Shown here: one piece after another, positions 9,173 to 17,305 of the stretch
How positions within the stretch are numbered: position 1 is the stretch's first letter
Layout: each line of letters opens with the position of its first letter
Assembly (NCBI GenBank): GCA_963840565.1
Contig: CAWIZH010000004.1
Coordinates: forward strand, 124,001 to 188,000
Length of the DNA stretch: 64,000 nucleotides
Reading direction: 5' to 3'
Origin: VRUE01 sp963840565
GTDB lineage: Bacteria > Actinomycetota > Thermoleophilia > Solirubrobacterales > 70-9
Translations under genes and position numbers: made by a program
Notes under the pieces: model-generated
The model's input: only the letters and a program-made list of their open reading frames with translations
Told to the model about the DNA's origin: nothing
Database searches by the model: none

Positions 9173-11729
9173 ATGGCGGCGATTGCGGGGTGGGCCGTTC
9201 GGCATGCGAGGAGCGTGCTCGTCGTCGCGGCTTTGCTTGCGCTTGGGGCGGCGGTGGCGGCTACGCAGCTGTCGACCGATGCCGGCACTGACACGCTCGT
9301 CGACCGCGGCAGCGAGAGCTATCAGGCTACTGAACGGGTGCGGGAAGTCTTTGGCGAAGAACCGGTCGTCGTGGTTGCCCAAGGGGACCTGCAGGAACTG
9401 ATCCTCACTCCTAACCTTGGGCGGCTGTTGCGGCTTGAGGGGTGTCTCTCGGGCAAGGTGCCGAAAGGAGCGAAGCCGATTCCGGGGCCTTGTACGGAAC
9501 TCGCCGAAATGGACCCGGTGCAGTTCCTCGCCGGGCCCGGGCACCTTCCTCAACGAGGCGGTGATCCAGATCGACGAACAGCTGGAACGGCTGGCGGCGA
9601 CCGTGCCGCCCGACCAGCTGCGCGAATTCCTCGTTCAGGTGGCCGCCCGCTACGGGATCACCAGCGCGCCCAGCATCGGCAACCCCGAATTCCTCGCCGC
9701 CGTGGTCTTCGACCTGCGCCGCTCGCGCGGGACCCCGAAGTCGAAGCTCGCCTACCTCTTCCCCAACAACCACACGACCCAGATCGTCCTCCGCCTGCGC
9801 CCCGACCTCAGCGATGCCGAACGCAGTCGCGCCTTGGGCTTGATCCGCGAAGCCGTCTACGACACCACGCCCGCGCCAGGCCTGCACCTACAAGGGCCAG
9901 CCCGAGGCCTGCTTCGCCCTCCACGGCGGCACCTACACGATCTCCGGCGCGCCGATCGTGATCGAAGGGCTGGCCGGTGCCCTCAAGGACGCGCTGCTGA
10001 TCCTCTTCGCCGTCGCGATCCTCGTCATGGCGCGTGACCCTGCTGCTGGTCTTCCGCTCGCGGCTGCGCCTGCTGCCACTTGCGATCGCCCTTGCGGCCG
10101 CCGCCCTCACCTTCGGCTTGCTCGAGCTCTTCGGCGGCTCGCTGACGATCGCCTCGATCGCGACGCTGCCGATCCTGATCGGCCTCGTGGTCGACTACGC
10201 GATCCAGCTGCAGGCTCGCTTCGACGAGGCGATCTCGGACGGCGCCAGCGCCCTGGACGCTGCGCGCGCCGCAGCGGGACGTGCCGGTCCGACCATCGCC
10301 ATCGCATGCCTGGCAACGGCCGCCGGTTTCCTAGCTCTCCAGCTCTCGCCGGTCCCGATGGTCCGCGGCTTCGGTTTGCTTCTGATTCTCGGCATAGCAA
10401 TCGGTCTCGCCCTGGCCCTAACCGCTGGCTTCGCAGCATTGAGCCTGCGCCCCGCGGCGGGAGGATGGGGTGCCCCGGATGCGCGCGGCGTCGTCTTTTT
10501 CGCACAGATCACTCGGCGAGCAAAGCTGCGCGCAAGGCGAAAAACCCAGCAAGCGGAGGGGCACCCCCTCCTCCCGCCCGAGCATCGCCCGCGAGAGCGT
10601 CTCCTGACCCTCGCCCTAACTCACCCCAAGCGGGTGCTTGTCGTCGGCGCTGCTCTCGCCGTAGTCGGCTGGGGGCTGGGTACTCAGATCGGGACTGTCT
10701 CCGACATTCGGTCGCTGGCGCCGCAGAGCCTGCGCGAGATTCAGGACTTGAGTCAGGTTCAGGACGCCACCGGGGTCTCCGGGCAGTTGCAGGTAGCGGT
10801 TGAAGCTCCTGACCTTTCCGATCCGGCGACGATTCGCTGGATGGCGGACTTTCAAGCAGCGGGTGTTGCGAGCAGAACGGCTTTTCGGGTCCGCGCGCCA
10901 GTTGCCTGAAGGCCGAAATCTGCCCCGGCCCGGCGCTCTCCGATTTCCTCATCAGTGGCAAAGGAAAGGAACGGACTGACGCAGACGCGATGTACGCGCG
11001 ACCCTGCGCGAACTGCCTGCCTACGACCTCGAACAGCTTGCACCAGTTGATCCGAAGACGGGACTGCCGGGGCACCTGGCTCTGCTGAGCTTCGGCATTC
11101 GCGCGCAGTCGCTGGAGGATCAGCAGGCCCTGATCGACCGGGTGCGATCCGAGGTTGGGGAGCCAGGAGCACCGGGTGGGCCGCCGGAGGGCGTGAGGGT
11201 TCGCTTCGCTGGACTGCCCGTGATTGCCGCCGCTGCGGCCTCGGATCTCTCCAGCAGTCGCTACTGGCTCACGCTGGCCGGACTCGCCGCGGTGGCGCTG
11301 GTGCTGCTCCTTGCCTACCGTTCGTTCAAGCGTGCGCTGGTGCCACTCATTCCTGTGCTTCTCGCAACCGGCTGGTCGTCGCTGGTGCTCTGGTTGAGCC
11401 AGATTCCGCTCAATCCGATGTCGGCGGCGCTGGGGGCGCTGACGATTGCGATTGCGACTGAGTTCAGCGTGATCCTCGCCGCTCGCTTTCGGGAAGAGCG
11501 CGGCGGGGGGCTCGGAGTGCCCGAGGCGATTCGTAGCGCCTATGCCCGCACGGGCCCGGCGGTTCTTGCCTCCGCGGTGACGGTCATCGCCGGCTTCGCC
11601 GTACTGATCGCCAGCAACGTGCCGATGTTGCGCGACTTCGGCTTCGTCACCGTGATCGACCTCGCCGTCGCGCTGCTGGGCGTGATGATCGCGCTGCCCG
11701 CCGCGCTCGTCTGGCTGGAGGAGTCGTGA
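9173..11729 (+). CDS. MMPL/RND-superfamily exporter
   Basis: About 850 residues after joining roughly six frames. It is a large inner-membrane transporter with two copies of the RND layout: one N-terminal helix, an extracytoplasmic domain (FLNEAVIQIDEQLERL; PNNHTTQIVLRL), then a helix bundle (TLPILIGLVVDYAIQLQARF; MSAALGALTIAIATEFSVIL). The Asp in GLVVDYAIQ lies where MMPL proteins carry proton-relay residues. Frame breaks lie near 9540, 9880, 10028, 10850-11000 and 11100. Start ATG 9173 has GAGGAG 7 nt upstream. The second half begins after a palindromic insertion. Substrates could be lipids or hopanoids, given the YrbE/Mkl neighbours; that is inference. Confidence 0.85.
10458..10576. repeat. 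Palindromic element inside the MMPL coding sequence
   Basis: Arms 10458-10476 and 10558-10576 match at 18 of 19 positions. Inner TTTTTCGC and GCGAAAAA blocks extend the fold. It encodes a polar stretch of about 40 residues between two membrane-domain halves of the MMPL protein, without interrupting the local frame. Its left arm resembles the hairpin at 2680-2783. Confidence 0.6.
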
Positions 11730-12388
11730 GGGATCGTTACTCGCTTGTCGTCGGGCTGATCTTTGCCGCGATCATCGTGATCGCGGTGCTCAACACGCTC
11801 GAGAACAAGGACGAAGGGACCCTCGGGCTCGACAAGGTGGCCGAGCACTGGCCGCTGCCCGAGTTCGCCGTGCCCGATGCCGCCGGGCAGCTCGAAGGCG
11901 ACGCCAACGTCGCCCAGGACGACTGCGAAACCTCGCAGGCGCCCTGCCCGGACAGCGCTCGGCGTGTCCCTGCCTGCCGCATCTCAGCACCGCGGGGCGA
12001 TCCAGGGTCTGCGATTTCTTCGCCCGCCCGTTCGTGCTCTCGTTCTGGTTCTCGCGCGGTGGCAGCACCTGCACCGAACAGCAGGACGTGGTCGACCAGG
12101 TCTACGAGCGATACCGTGGGCGGGTGAGCTTCCTCTCGCTGGACGTTCGCGATGATCGCGACACCGTTCGCGAACTGATCCGCCGCGCGCGGCTGGAGGA
12201 TGCCGGTCGGCTATGACCGCGACGGTGCCGTCGGCGCCCTCTACCGGGTCGGCCTCTGTCCCACCTTCGCCTACGCCTACCCCGGCGGCACCCTGCAGAG
12301 CGCCAGCATCGGCGAGCTCACGGCCCCCCAACTCGAAGCGCACATCGACCGGTTGCTGCGGGCGACCCGGGCCGCGGAAGGGAGCTGA
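11726..12388 (+). CDS. Membrane-anchored redoxin (thioredoxin-fold) protein
   Basis: About 220 residues over three frames. An N-terminal transmembrane anchor (LVVGLIFAAIIVIAVLNTL) is followed by a thioredoxin-like domain: WPLPEFAVPDAAG, FVLSFWFSRGGSTCTEQQD, VSFLSLDVRDDRD, MPVGYDRDGAVGALYRVGLCPTFAYAYPGG. The usual CxxC is reduced to a single cysteine (GGSTC), and a cis-proline-type CPT is present, so classical disulfide reductase chemistry is doubtful. Frameshifts lie near 11960-12000 and 12195. The start GTG overlaps the MMPL stop by 4 nt, so it is probably co-translated with the exporter and acts on the outer face of the membrane. Confidence 0.72.
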
Positions 12389-12389
12389 G

Positions 12390-13059
12390 GTGGACGCTGA
12401 AGCCGCGGGGCCGGAGCCCGACTGACGAGCCATTGCCCGAGCAGGGTTGGGTGGCCCCCCACATCGCCGACGAGTTCCCCGGCCTCGGCCTCGCCTGGGT
12501 CGAGGTCGACGGGCGCCCGGCGCGGACCTCGGAGCCGGTGCGGCGGCGCCTGCGCGATCTCTCCGACCGCTTCTACGGCTCGCACGCGATCCACATGCGC
12601 GAGCGGCCGATTCCCTGGGCCTACCGCGTCTTCTTCCGCCAGATCGGCCTCGACCCCGACCGCACCCGCACGCCGGTCGAGCAGCTCGCCCTCGACCGCC
12701 TCCACGATGGTGCCTTCGCCAGCCGTGGGATGCCGGCCGACGCGCTGACGATCGCCACGGTCGAGACCGGTGTCGCGCTGCGCGCCTTCGACGCCACCCA
12801 GATCAACGGCCGCCTCTGCATTCGCGACTCGGCCCCGGGCGAGTCGTTGCCGGGCAAACCCGGCAAGCTGGCGCAGGGGACGCTGACGATCGCCGACGAA
12901 CGGGCGCCGCTGGAGCTTCTCTTCGGTGGCACCGTCGCCGACGGGCAGCTGGATCCGGGATCCGGGCGCATCGTCGTTGTCGCCGTGCAGGTCAAGGGAG
13001 TGCCGCAGGCGGCGGTCGACGAGGCCCTCTGGATCGCCTGTGCGGCGATCGAGGCTTAG
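12390..13059 (+). CDS. B3/B4 tRNA-binding-domain protein
   Basis: About 220 residues, resembling stand-alone B3/B4 domain proteins related to the editing region of phenylalanyl-tRNA synthetase beta chain. Recognisable pieces are IPWAYRVFFRQIGLDPDRTRTPVEQLALDRL, TIATVETGVALRAFDATQINGRLCIR, and the C-terminal IVVVAVQVKGVPQAAVDEALW. Such proteins are thought to act on mischarged aminoacyl-tRNA or related ligands; the exact role is unknown. A GTG at 12390 has GGGAG 6 nt upstream and encodes a short acidic N-terminus; one frame change near 12420 links it to the main frame, which otherwise could begin at TTG 12433. It follows the redoxin gene by 1 nt. Confidence 0.78.
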
Positions 13060-13136
13060 TGGCGCCGCGCAGCACTCCTTAACCAGTTTCTCTTTTTCAG
13101 GCGGCGGACCGGTGATTTACACTCGAATCGGTCTTT

Positions 13137-13631
13137 ATGCCTGATCTGCTCGATCGAGACACGCTCACGACGCTTCGAGTGGGAGGCGACGAGCGCCTCG
13201 CGCGCGCTGAGCTGCGGCGCCAGATCGCCCGCCTCGAGCACCAGCTCTCCCGTCTCGCCGTCGAGGCGTTTCCCCGCCTCGCCATCGACACCGCGGTCTC
13301 CGGTCATTTCGCCGAGCCGCGGGTCGCGGGCCTCGACGAGCTGGAGCAGGTGCGCGACGCTCTCGCCGAGCGGATCGCCGCCGCCCGCGTCGCTCTCAAG
13401 GAACAGGGCGAACTGGAGACCAGCAACCGCGAGCTGCTGCGCCGGATGCTGGCGGCGCCCGCCGAGCACAAGTGGCTGCGGATCTCGCGTGCCGACGTCG
13501 GCGAGCCGGGTTGCGGGCACTGGCACTCGCGCCCGCGCCTCGGCCCGCTGGGGATGCTGATGGGCTGGTGGCGGGTCAAGGTCTCATCCGGATGTCCGTT
13601 ATCCGGACGGCTTGCGGCCGTTGAGCGATAG
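13137..13631 (+). CDS. Conserved coiled-coil protein of unknown function
   Basis: 164 residues. Residues about 15-95 form charged heptad-like helices (LRRQIARLEHQLSRL; LDELEQVRDALAERIAAARVALKEQG). The C-terminal part has a compact Cys/His/Trp-rich motif CGHWHSRPRLGPLG then MLMGWWRVKVSSGCPL, a pattern I associate with short Thermoleophilia proteins; no function is known to me. The start ATG 13137 lacks a clear Shine-Dalgarno. The last dozen residues may be out of frame, because the next small gene lacks a good start and could have been fused or misread. Confidence 0.6.
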   Translation: MPDLLDRDTLTTLRVGGDERLARAELRRQIARLEHQLSRLAVEAFPRLAIDTAVSGHFAEPRVAGLDELEQVRDALAERIAAARVALKEQGELETSNRELLRRMLAAPAEHKWLRISRADVGEPGCGHWHSRPRLGPLGMLMGWWRVKVSSGCPLSGRLAAVER

Positions 13632-13694
13632 ACCGGGACCGGAGCGCAGCGACCGCCGGCGCCTTGGGGCAACTTCCCGCTGGCCGAGCTGACC

Positions 13695-14024
13695 GTGCTC
13701 GCCGGCATCGTAATGCTGGTGATCGGCATCTTCGGCAAGAACCCGACCGCGATCGGCGTCGGCGTCGTCCTCGCCGGCCTCGGCGGTCTCGCCACCGCGG
13801 CGAGCGAGCACTTCGCCGGCTACCGCTCCCACACGACCCTGCTCGCCGGCACCGTCTTCGTCCTCGTCACCGGCGGCCTCTTCTATCTCGCCGGGCTGAT
13901 CCTCGCGGTCTGCCTGGGGGTGGGAGCGGTGGCCTTCATCGCGACCTTTTTCGCTCTGCGCCGCGCTTTTCAGCGAGCATCCGGCGGCCTCTCATTCAAG
14001 GTCGGCCGCCTCGGTGGCGGTTGA
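13695..14024 (+). CDS. Small integral membrane protein
   Basis: 109 residues from GTG 13695 with three hydrophobic segments (LAGIVMLVIGIFG, GVGVVLAGLGGLA, LAGTVFVLVTGGLFYLAGLILAVCLGVGAVAFIATFFAL) and a basic C-terminus. The same frame is open further upstream (PWGNFPLAELTV before the GTG) but holds no normal start codon before a TAG, so the true start may be hidden by a frameshift from the preceding gene. No family recognised. It ends 7 bp before the convergent mIHF gene. Confidence 0.55.
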   Translation: MLAGIVMLVIGIFGKNPTAIGVGVVLAGLGGLATAASEHFAGYRSHTTLLAGTVFVLVTGGLFYLAGLILAVCLGVGAVAFIATFFALRRAFQRASGGLSFKVGRLGGG

Positions 14025-14030
14025 CCGGCT

Positions 14031-14390
14031 TCAGACGAGTACGGCTTCCCGAGTAGTCGACAGCTCGGAAGCGAGCAGGGCGCGCTGGCGGGAGGTGAGG
14101 GTGCCGAGGCGCTTGTTCTCGTTCAGCGCCACGCCGAGCAGGAACTTGCGGGCCCGGGTGCGGCCCCAGCGACGCTGGCTGGTCAGCAGCTCGGCGAGGG
14201 TCATGCTCTCGGTCTCCCAGGGGCAGTCCCGGACGACGTCGGCGGCCTCGAGATCTCCCCGGGCGATCGAGCGCTTCAGCTCCGCCCTCGCAAGCCGCAC
14301 GCGATTGGCGCGGGCAAGGGCCTGCATGTGCTGCGGGGCCTTGATTGCGGAAGCGGTCGTCTGAGCAGGGGCGATCGAAGCTGCGTCCAC
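14031..14390 (-). CDS. mihF: Actinobacterial-type integration host factor (mIHF)
   Basis: 119 residues. The core matches the actinobacterial IHF family, a nucleoid protein that binds and bends DNA and is unrelated to HU/IHF of proteobacteria: LARANRVRLARAELKRSI, a middle SMTLAELLTSQRRWGRTRARKFLL with the helix-two-turn-helix-like arginine-rich element, and RLGTLTSRQRALLASEL. Start GTG 14390 is well supported: AGGGAGGAG ends 6 nt upstream. It stands alone, convergent with the small membrane protein gene. The N-terminal 25 residues are a low-complexity extension beyond the core. Confidence 0.82.
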   Translation of the reverse strand: MDAASIAPAQTTASAIKAPQHMQALARANRVRLARAELKRSIARGDLEAADVVRDCPWETESMTLAELLTSQRRWGRTRARKFLLGVALNENKRLGTLTSRQRALLASELSTTREAVLV

Positions 14391-14643
14391 TTGGACTCCT
14401 CCCTTTCGGGTTGTTGACTGACTGGTTTCGTGCGCCGGACCAAAGGCATCGAAGCCCGGCCTGGTCGAGGTGAGTGCTCCACCATTCGCTTCCCTGCCCC
14501 GGGATGCGATCGGCGCGGGAGCAAGCTATGCGCTGGGGGCGGCGAGCGTCAACCCGAACTCACTCGAGCCGCGCCAGCGCGGTCGCTAAGAGCATCTTTT
14601 TCAGAAGGGGCGATGCGCCGTCCGATCACGGCCGAGGACGAAA
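14391..14643. other. Intergenic region upstream of mihF
   Basis: About 250 bp between mihF and the alpha-oxoamine synthase stop. It contains the mihF ribosome-binding site and a partial copy (TTGACTGAC, 14414-14422) of the palindrome found at 46189. I see no gene or RNA here. Confidence 0.4.
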
Positions 14644-15903
14644 CTACCCCGAGCGGGGTAGTTCGGGGAAGTCGTCGATCGTGCGGGCGATCGTGCCGAG
14701 CGCCCCGTCGAGGTGCTCGCGCTCGTGGGTCGCCATCAAGCTGGTGCGCAGTAGGGCGCCGCCGGGTGGGACCGCCGGGTGGATCGCGACGTTGGTGTAG
14801 ACGCCGGCGTCGAAGAGCGCCTTCCAGAGCAGCACCGCCTGCCAGTCGTCGCCGACCACGACCGGCACGACCGGGGTGGTGGCGACGGTGCCGTCGGGGA
14901 GCGTCCCCGGCTCGATCACCTTCAGCCCGAGGTGGCGCAGTCCTTCGCGCAGGTACTCCGCATTGGCGAGCAGCGCCTCGAATAGTCGTGGGCCGTCGGA
15001 GCGGATCACCCGCAGCGCCTCGAGCGCGGCGCCGACCGCGGCCGGAACGGCCGAGGCGCTGAAGACGAAGGAGCGGGAGCTGATCCGCAGGTACTCGATC
15101 ACGTCGGCGGGGCCGGCGACGAAGCCGCCGCAAGAGGCGAGGCTCTTGGAAAAGGTGCCCATCCGCAGGTCGACCTCGTCCTCGAGCCCGAAGAGCTCGC
15201 AGGCGCCCGCCCCGCGGGCGCCGAGCACGCCGGCCCCGTGGGCCTCGTCGACCATCAGCCGGGCGCCGTAGGCCTTGCAGAGCTCGACGATCCGCGGCAG
15301 GTCGCAGACGTCGCCCTCCATCGAGAAGACGCCGTCGACGACGACCAGGACGCCGCCGCCGTCGGCGGCCGCGCGCTGCAGCATCTTCTCCAGCTTGTCC
15401 ATGCGGTTGTGGCGGAAGGGCCGCAGCTTGGCGCCGGAGAGGCGGCAGCCGTCGAGGATCGAGGCGTGGTCGCCGGAGTCGACGATCACCGTGTCTCCCG
15501 GCCCGAGGATCGTCCCGATCGTGCCCAGGTTCGACTGGTAGCCGGTCGAGAAGACGATCGCGTCCTCGGTCCGCATCCACTCGGCCAGCTCGCGCTCGAG
15601 CTCGACGTGCAGCGGCGTCGTCCCGTTCAGCAGGCGCGAGCCGGTGACCCCGGTGCCGTAGGTCTCCAGCGCGTCGCGCGCCGCCTGCTTGACCCGCTCG
15701 TCGCCGGTCAGGCCGAGGTAGTTGTTGGAGCCGAGCATGATCGTCTCGCGCCCCTCCATCTCGACCACCGGGCCGGCCTGCGAGGTGAGCAGGCGGAAGT
15801 AGGGGAGAAGGTCGTGCTCCTTGGCCGCTTCCAGCTGCTCGAGGCGGTCGTGGCTGCGCGCCTTCTCGAAGACGTCGATCGGGGCCTTGGCGGTTTCGCT
15901 CAT
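14644..15903 (-). CDS. Serine palmitoyltransferase-like alpha-oxoamine synthase
   Basis: PLP enzyme of 419 residues condensing an acyl thioester with an amino acid. Motifs include LGSNNYLGL, GTGVTGSRLLNGT, FSTGYQSNLG, DSGDHASILDGCRLSGA, VVDGVFSMEGD, VDEAHGAGVLG and the PLP-lysine motif GTFSKSLASCGG near residue 265. The family includes KBL (glycine C-acetyltransferase), BioF and bacterial serine palmitoyltransferase. FSASAVP and the C-terminal LWKALFDAGVYTNVAIHPAV look closest to bacterial SPT as I remember it. The divergent neighbour, 25 bp away, is a GNAT of the type proposed to be bacterial ceramide synthase, which supports the SPT reading. The start is ATG 15903, with a -10-like box 6 nt upstream. 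Confidence 0.85.
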   Translation of the reverse strand: MSETAKAPIDVFEKARSHDRLEQLEAAKEHDLLPYFRLLTSQAGPVVEMEGRETIMLGSNNYLGLTGDERVKQAARDALETYGTGVTGSRLLNGTTPLHVELERELAEWMRTEDAIVFSTGYQSNLGTIGTILGPGDTVIVDSGDHASILDGCRLSGAKLRPFRHNRMDKLEKMLQRAAADGGGVLVVVDGVFSMEGDVCDLPRIVELCKAYGARLMVDEAHGAGVLGARGAGACELFGLEDEVDLRMGTFSKSLASCGGFVAGPADVIEYLRISSRSFVFSASAVPAAVGAALEALRVIRSDGPRLFEALLANAEYLREGLRHLGLKVIEPGTLPDGTVATTPVVPVVVGDDWQAVLLWKALFDAGVYTNVAIHPAVPPGGALLRTSLMATHEREHLDGALGTIARTIDDFPELPRSG

Positions 15904-15909
15904 GGCCAG

Positions 15910-15915
15910 AGTGTA
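15910..15915 (-). promoter_or_regulatory. Candidate leaderless -10 box of the alpha-oxoamine synthase gene
   Basis: TACACT on the minus strand, 6 nt from the ATG at 15903, within a 25-bp divergent intergenic gap. No Shine-Dalgarno is seen. It fits leaderless transcription. Confidence 0.4.
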
Positions 15916-15928
15916 GGTTCCGGCTCCC

Positions 15929-17080
15929 GTGGCAAACGTGTCAATTAGGCCGGTCCGCAGCAAGCGCGAGCTGAAGCGCTTCGTCAAGGTGCCCTTCCGG
16001 CTGCATCGCGACCAGCCGCAGTGGGTGGCGCCGCTGATCTTCGAGCGGATGGAGTTCCTCGACCGCGAGAAGAACCCCTACTTCGAGCACGCCGAGGCCG
16101 AGTACTTCCTCGCCGAGCGCGACGGCGAGGCGGTCGGCCGGATCACGGTCCAGGTCGACCAGCGCTGGGACGAGTACCAGGGGGGCAGCGACGCGATGTT
16201 CGGCTTCTTCGAGACCGCGAACGACCCCGAGGTGGCCGCCGCCCTGCTCGGCGCCGCAACCGAGTGGGCGCGCGGCAAGGGTCGCGGCCGCCTGCTCGGC
16301 CCGATGGACTTCACCACCAACGATGAGATCGGCATCCTCATCGATGGTTTTGACCGGCGGCCGATGATCCTCGAGCCCTGGCACCCGCCGCACTACCGCG
16401 AGCTGATCGAGGCCGAGGGCTTCGGCAAGGCGATGGACGTGCAGATGTGGGAACTGCAGTTCGGCGACCTCAAGCAGGGGGAGAGCTTCGACCCCTCGAT
16501 CCACGCCGCCGCGGAGAAGGCCCTGCACGACGAAGGGATCGTCATCCGCAACATGCGCAAGCGTGAGATGGCCAACGAGGTGCGCCGGTTCATGGACGTC
16601 TACAACGAGGCCTGGGGCGACAACTGGGGCTTCGTGCCGATCACCGACGCCGAGGTCGAGTTCCAGGCGAAGAACCTGAAGCAGGTGATCGACGAGGACT
16701 GGGCCTTCATGGCCGAAAAGGACGGCGAGGTGGTAGGCGCCGCCCTCACCTTGCCCGACATCAACCAAGTCCTGACCAGGCTGAACGGTCGCCTGCTGCC
16801 CTTCGGCTGGTTGCGCTTCCTGCTCGGCAAGGGCAAAATCGACCAGCTGCGCGTCCTCGCCCTCGGCGTCAAGCACGCCTACCGCCACAGCGGCGTCGCA
16901 GCCGGCCTCTACCTCAAGCACCTGGAGACCGCAGCAGCGCCCGGCAAGATCGAAGGTGGCGAGATGGGCTGGATCCTCGAGACCAACGGGCCAATGAACC
17001 GAGCCATGGAAGGCATGGGCGGCAAGGTGGTCAAGAAGTACCGGCTCTACGAGAAGGCGCTGGGCCATCCAGTGACCTGA
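15929..17080 (+). CDS. YghO/bCerS-type GNAT acyltransferase
   Basis: 383 residues. N-terminal signature: FVKVPFRLHRDQPQWVAPL, then FLDREKNPYFEHAEAEYFLA and VGRITVQVDQ, followed by GPMDFTTNDEIGILIDGFDRRP and PWHPPHYRELIEAEGF. This block is typical of the YghO family, whose Caulobacter member has been reported as a bacterial ceramide synthase. The C-terminal half holds a GNAT-like acyl-CoA fold (HSGVAAGLYLKHLE; GWILETNGPMNRAMEGMGGKVVKKYRLYEK). Start GTG 15929; no Shine-Dalgarno. It is divergent from the SPT-like gene, and the two would catalyse successive steps if this is a sphingolipid locus. Substrate assignment is inference. Confidence 0.8.
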   Translation: MANVSIRPVRSKRELKRFVKVPFRLHRDQPQWVAPLIFERMEFLDREKNPYFEHAEAEYFLAERDGEAVGRITVQVDQRWDEYQGGSDAMFGFFETANDPEVAAALLGAATEWARGKGRGRLLGPMDFTTNDEIGILIDGFDRRPMILEPWHPPHYRELIEAEGFGKAMDVQMWELQFGDLKQGESFDPSIHAAAEKALHDEGIVIRNMRKREMANEVRRFMDVYNEAWGDNWGFVPITDAEVEFQAKNLKQVIDEDWAFMAEKDGEVVGAALTLPDINQVLTRLNGRLLPFGWLRFLLGKGKIDQLRVLALGVKHAYRHSGVAAGLYLKHLETAAAPGKIEGGEMGWILETNGPMNRAMEGMGGKVVKKYRLYEKALGHPVT

Positions 17081-17305
17081 GTCGTCAGTTCGCAGGCAGA
17101 TGAGAACGCAGTGCCACTGCTTATAGAGCCAAATTAATAGTGGAATCAACTCCACTGAGCTAAAAATAACTGAGTAGTGGTCAGAGAAGCTGACTGCAAA
17201 CGTCCGACCTAATGCGATAGAAGAACCCCGCTGTACCTCGACAAACATTGATTGTCACCGTCAAGCGCCGGTTCGCTTGAGGTGAATCACAGCAAGGGGG
17301 AGTGC
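17081..17305. other. AT-richer intergenic region before the RHS gene
   Basis: About 225 bp with markedly more A/T than its surroundings, including a weak stem GTGGA/TCCAC near 17138. It must contain the RHS promoter, but no confident -35/-10 pair can be named. The composition change marks the left edge of the accessory island. Confidence 0.45.

Noticed and set aside
14414..14429. Fourth copy of the 16-bp palindrome upstream of mihF.
   Set aside because: Only one half (TTGACTGAC) matches; the other half does not pair, so it is not called as an operator.
17138..17153. Terminator-like hairpin GTGGA/TCCAC after the GNAT gene.
   Set aside because: The stem is only 5 bp and no T-run follows.
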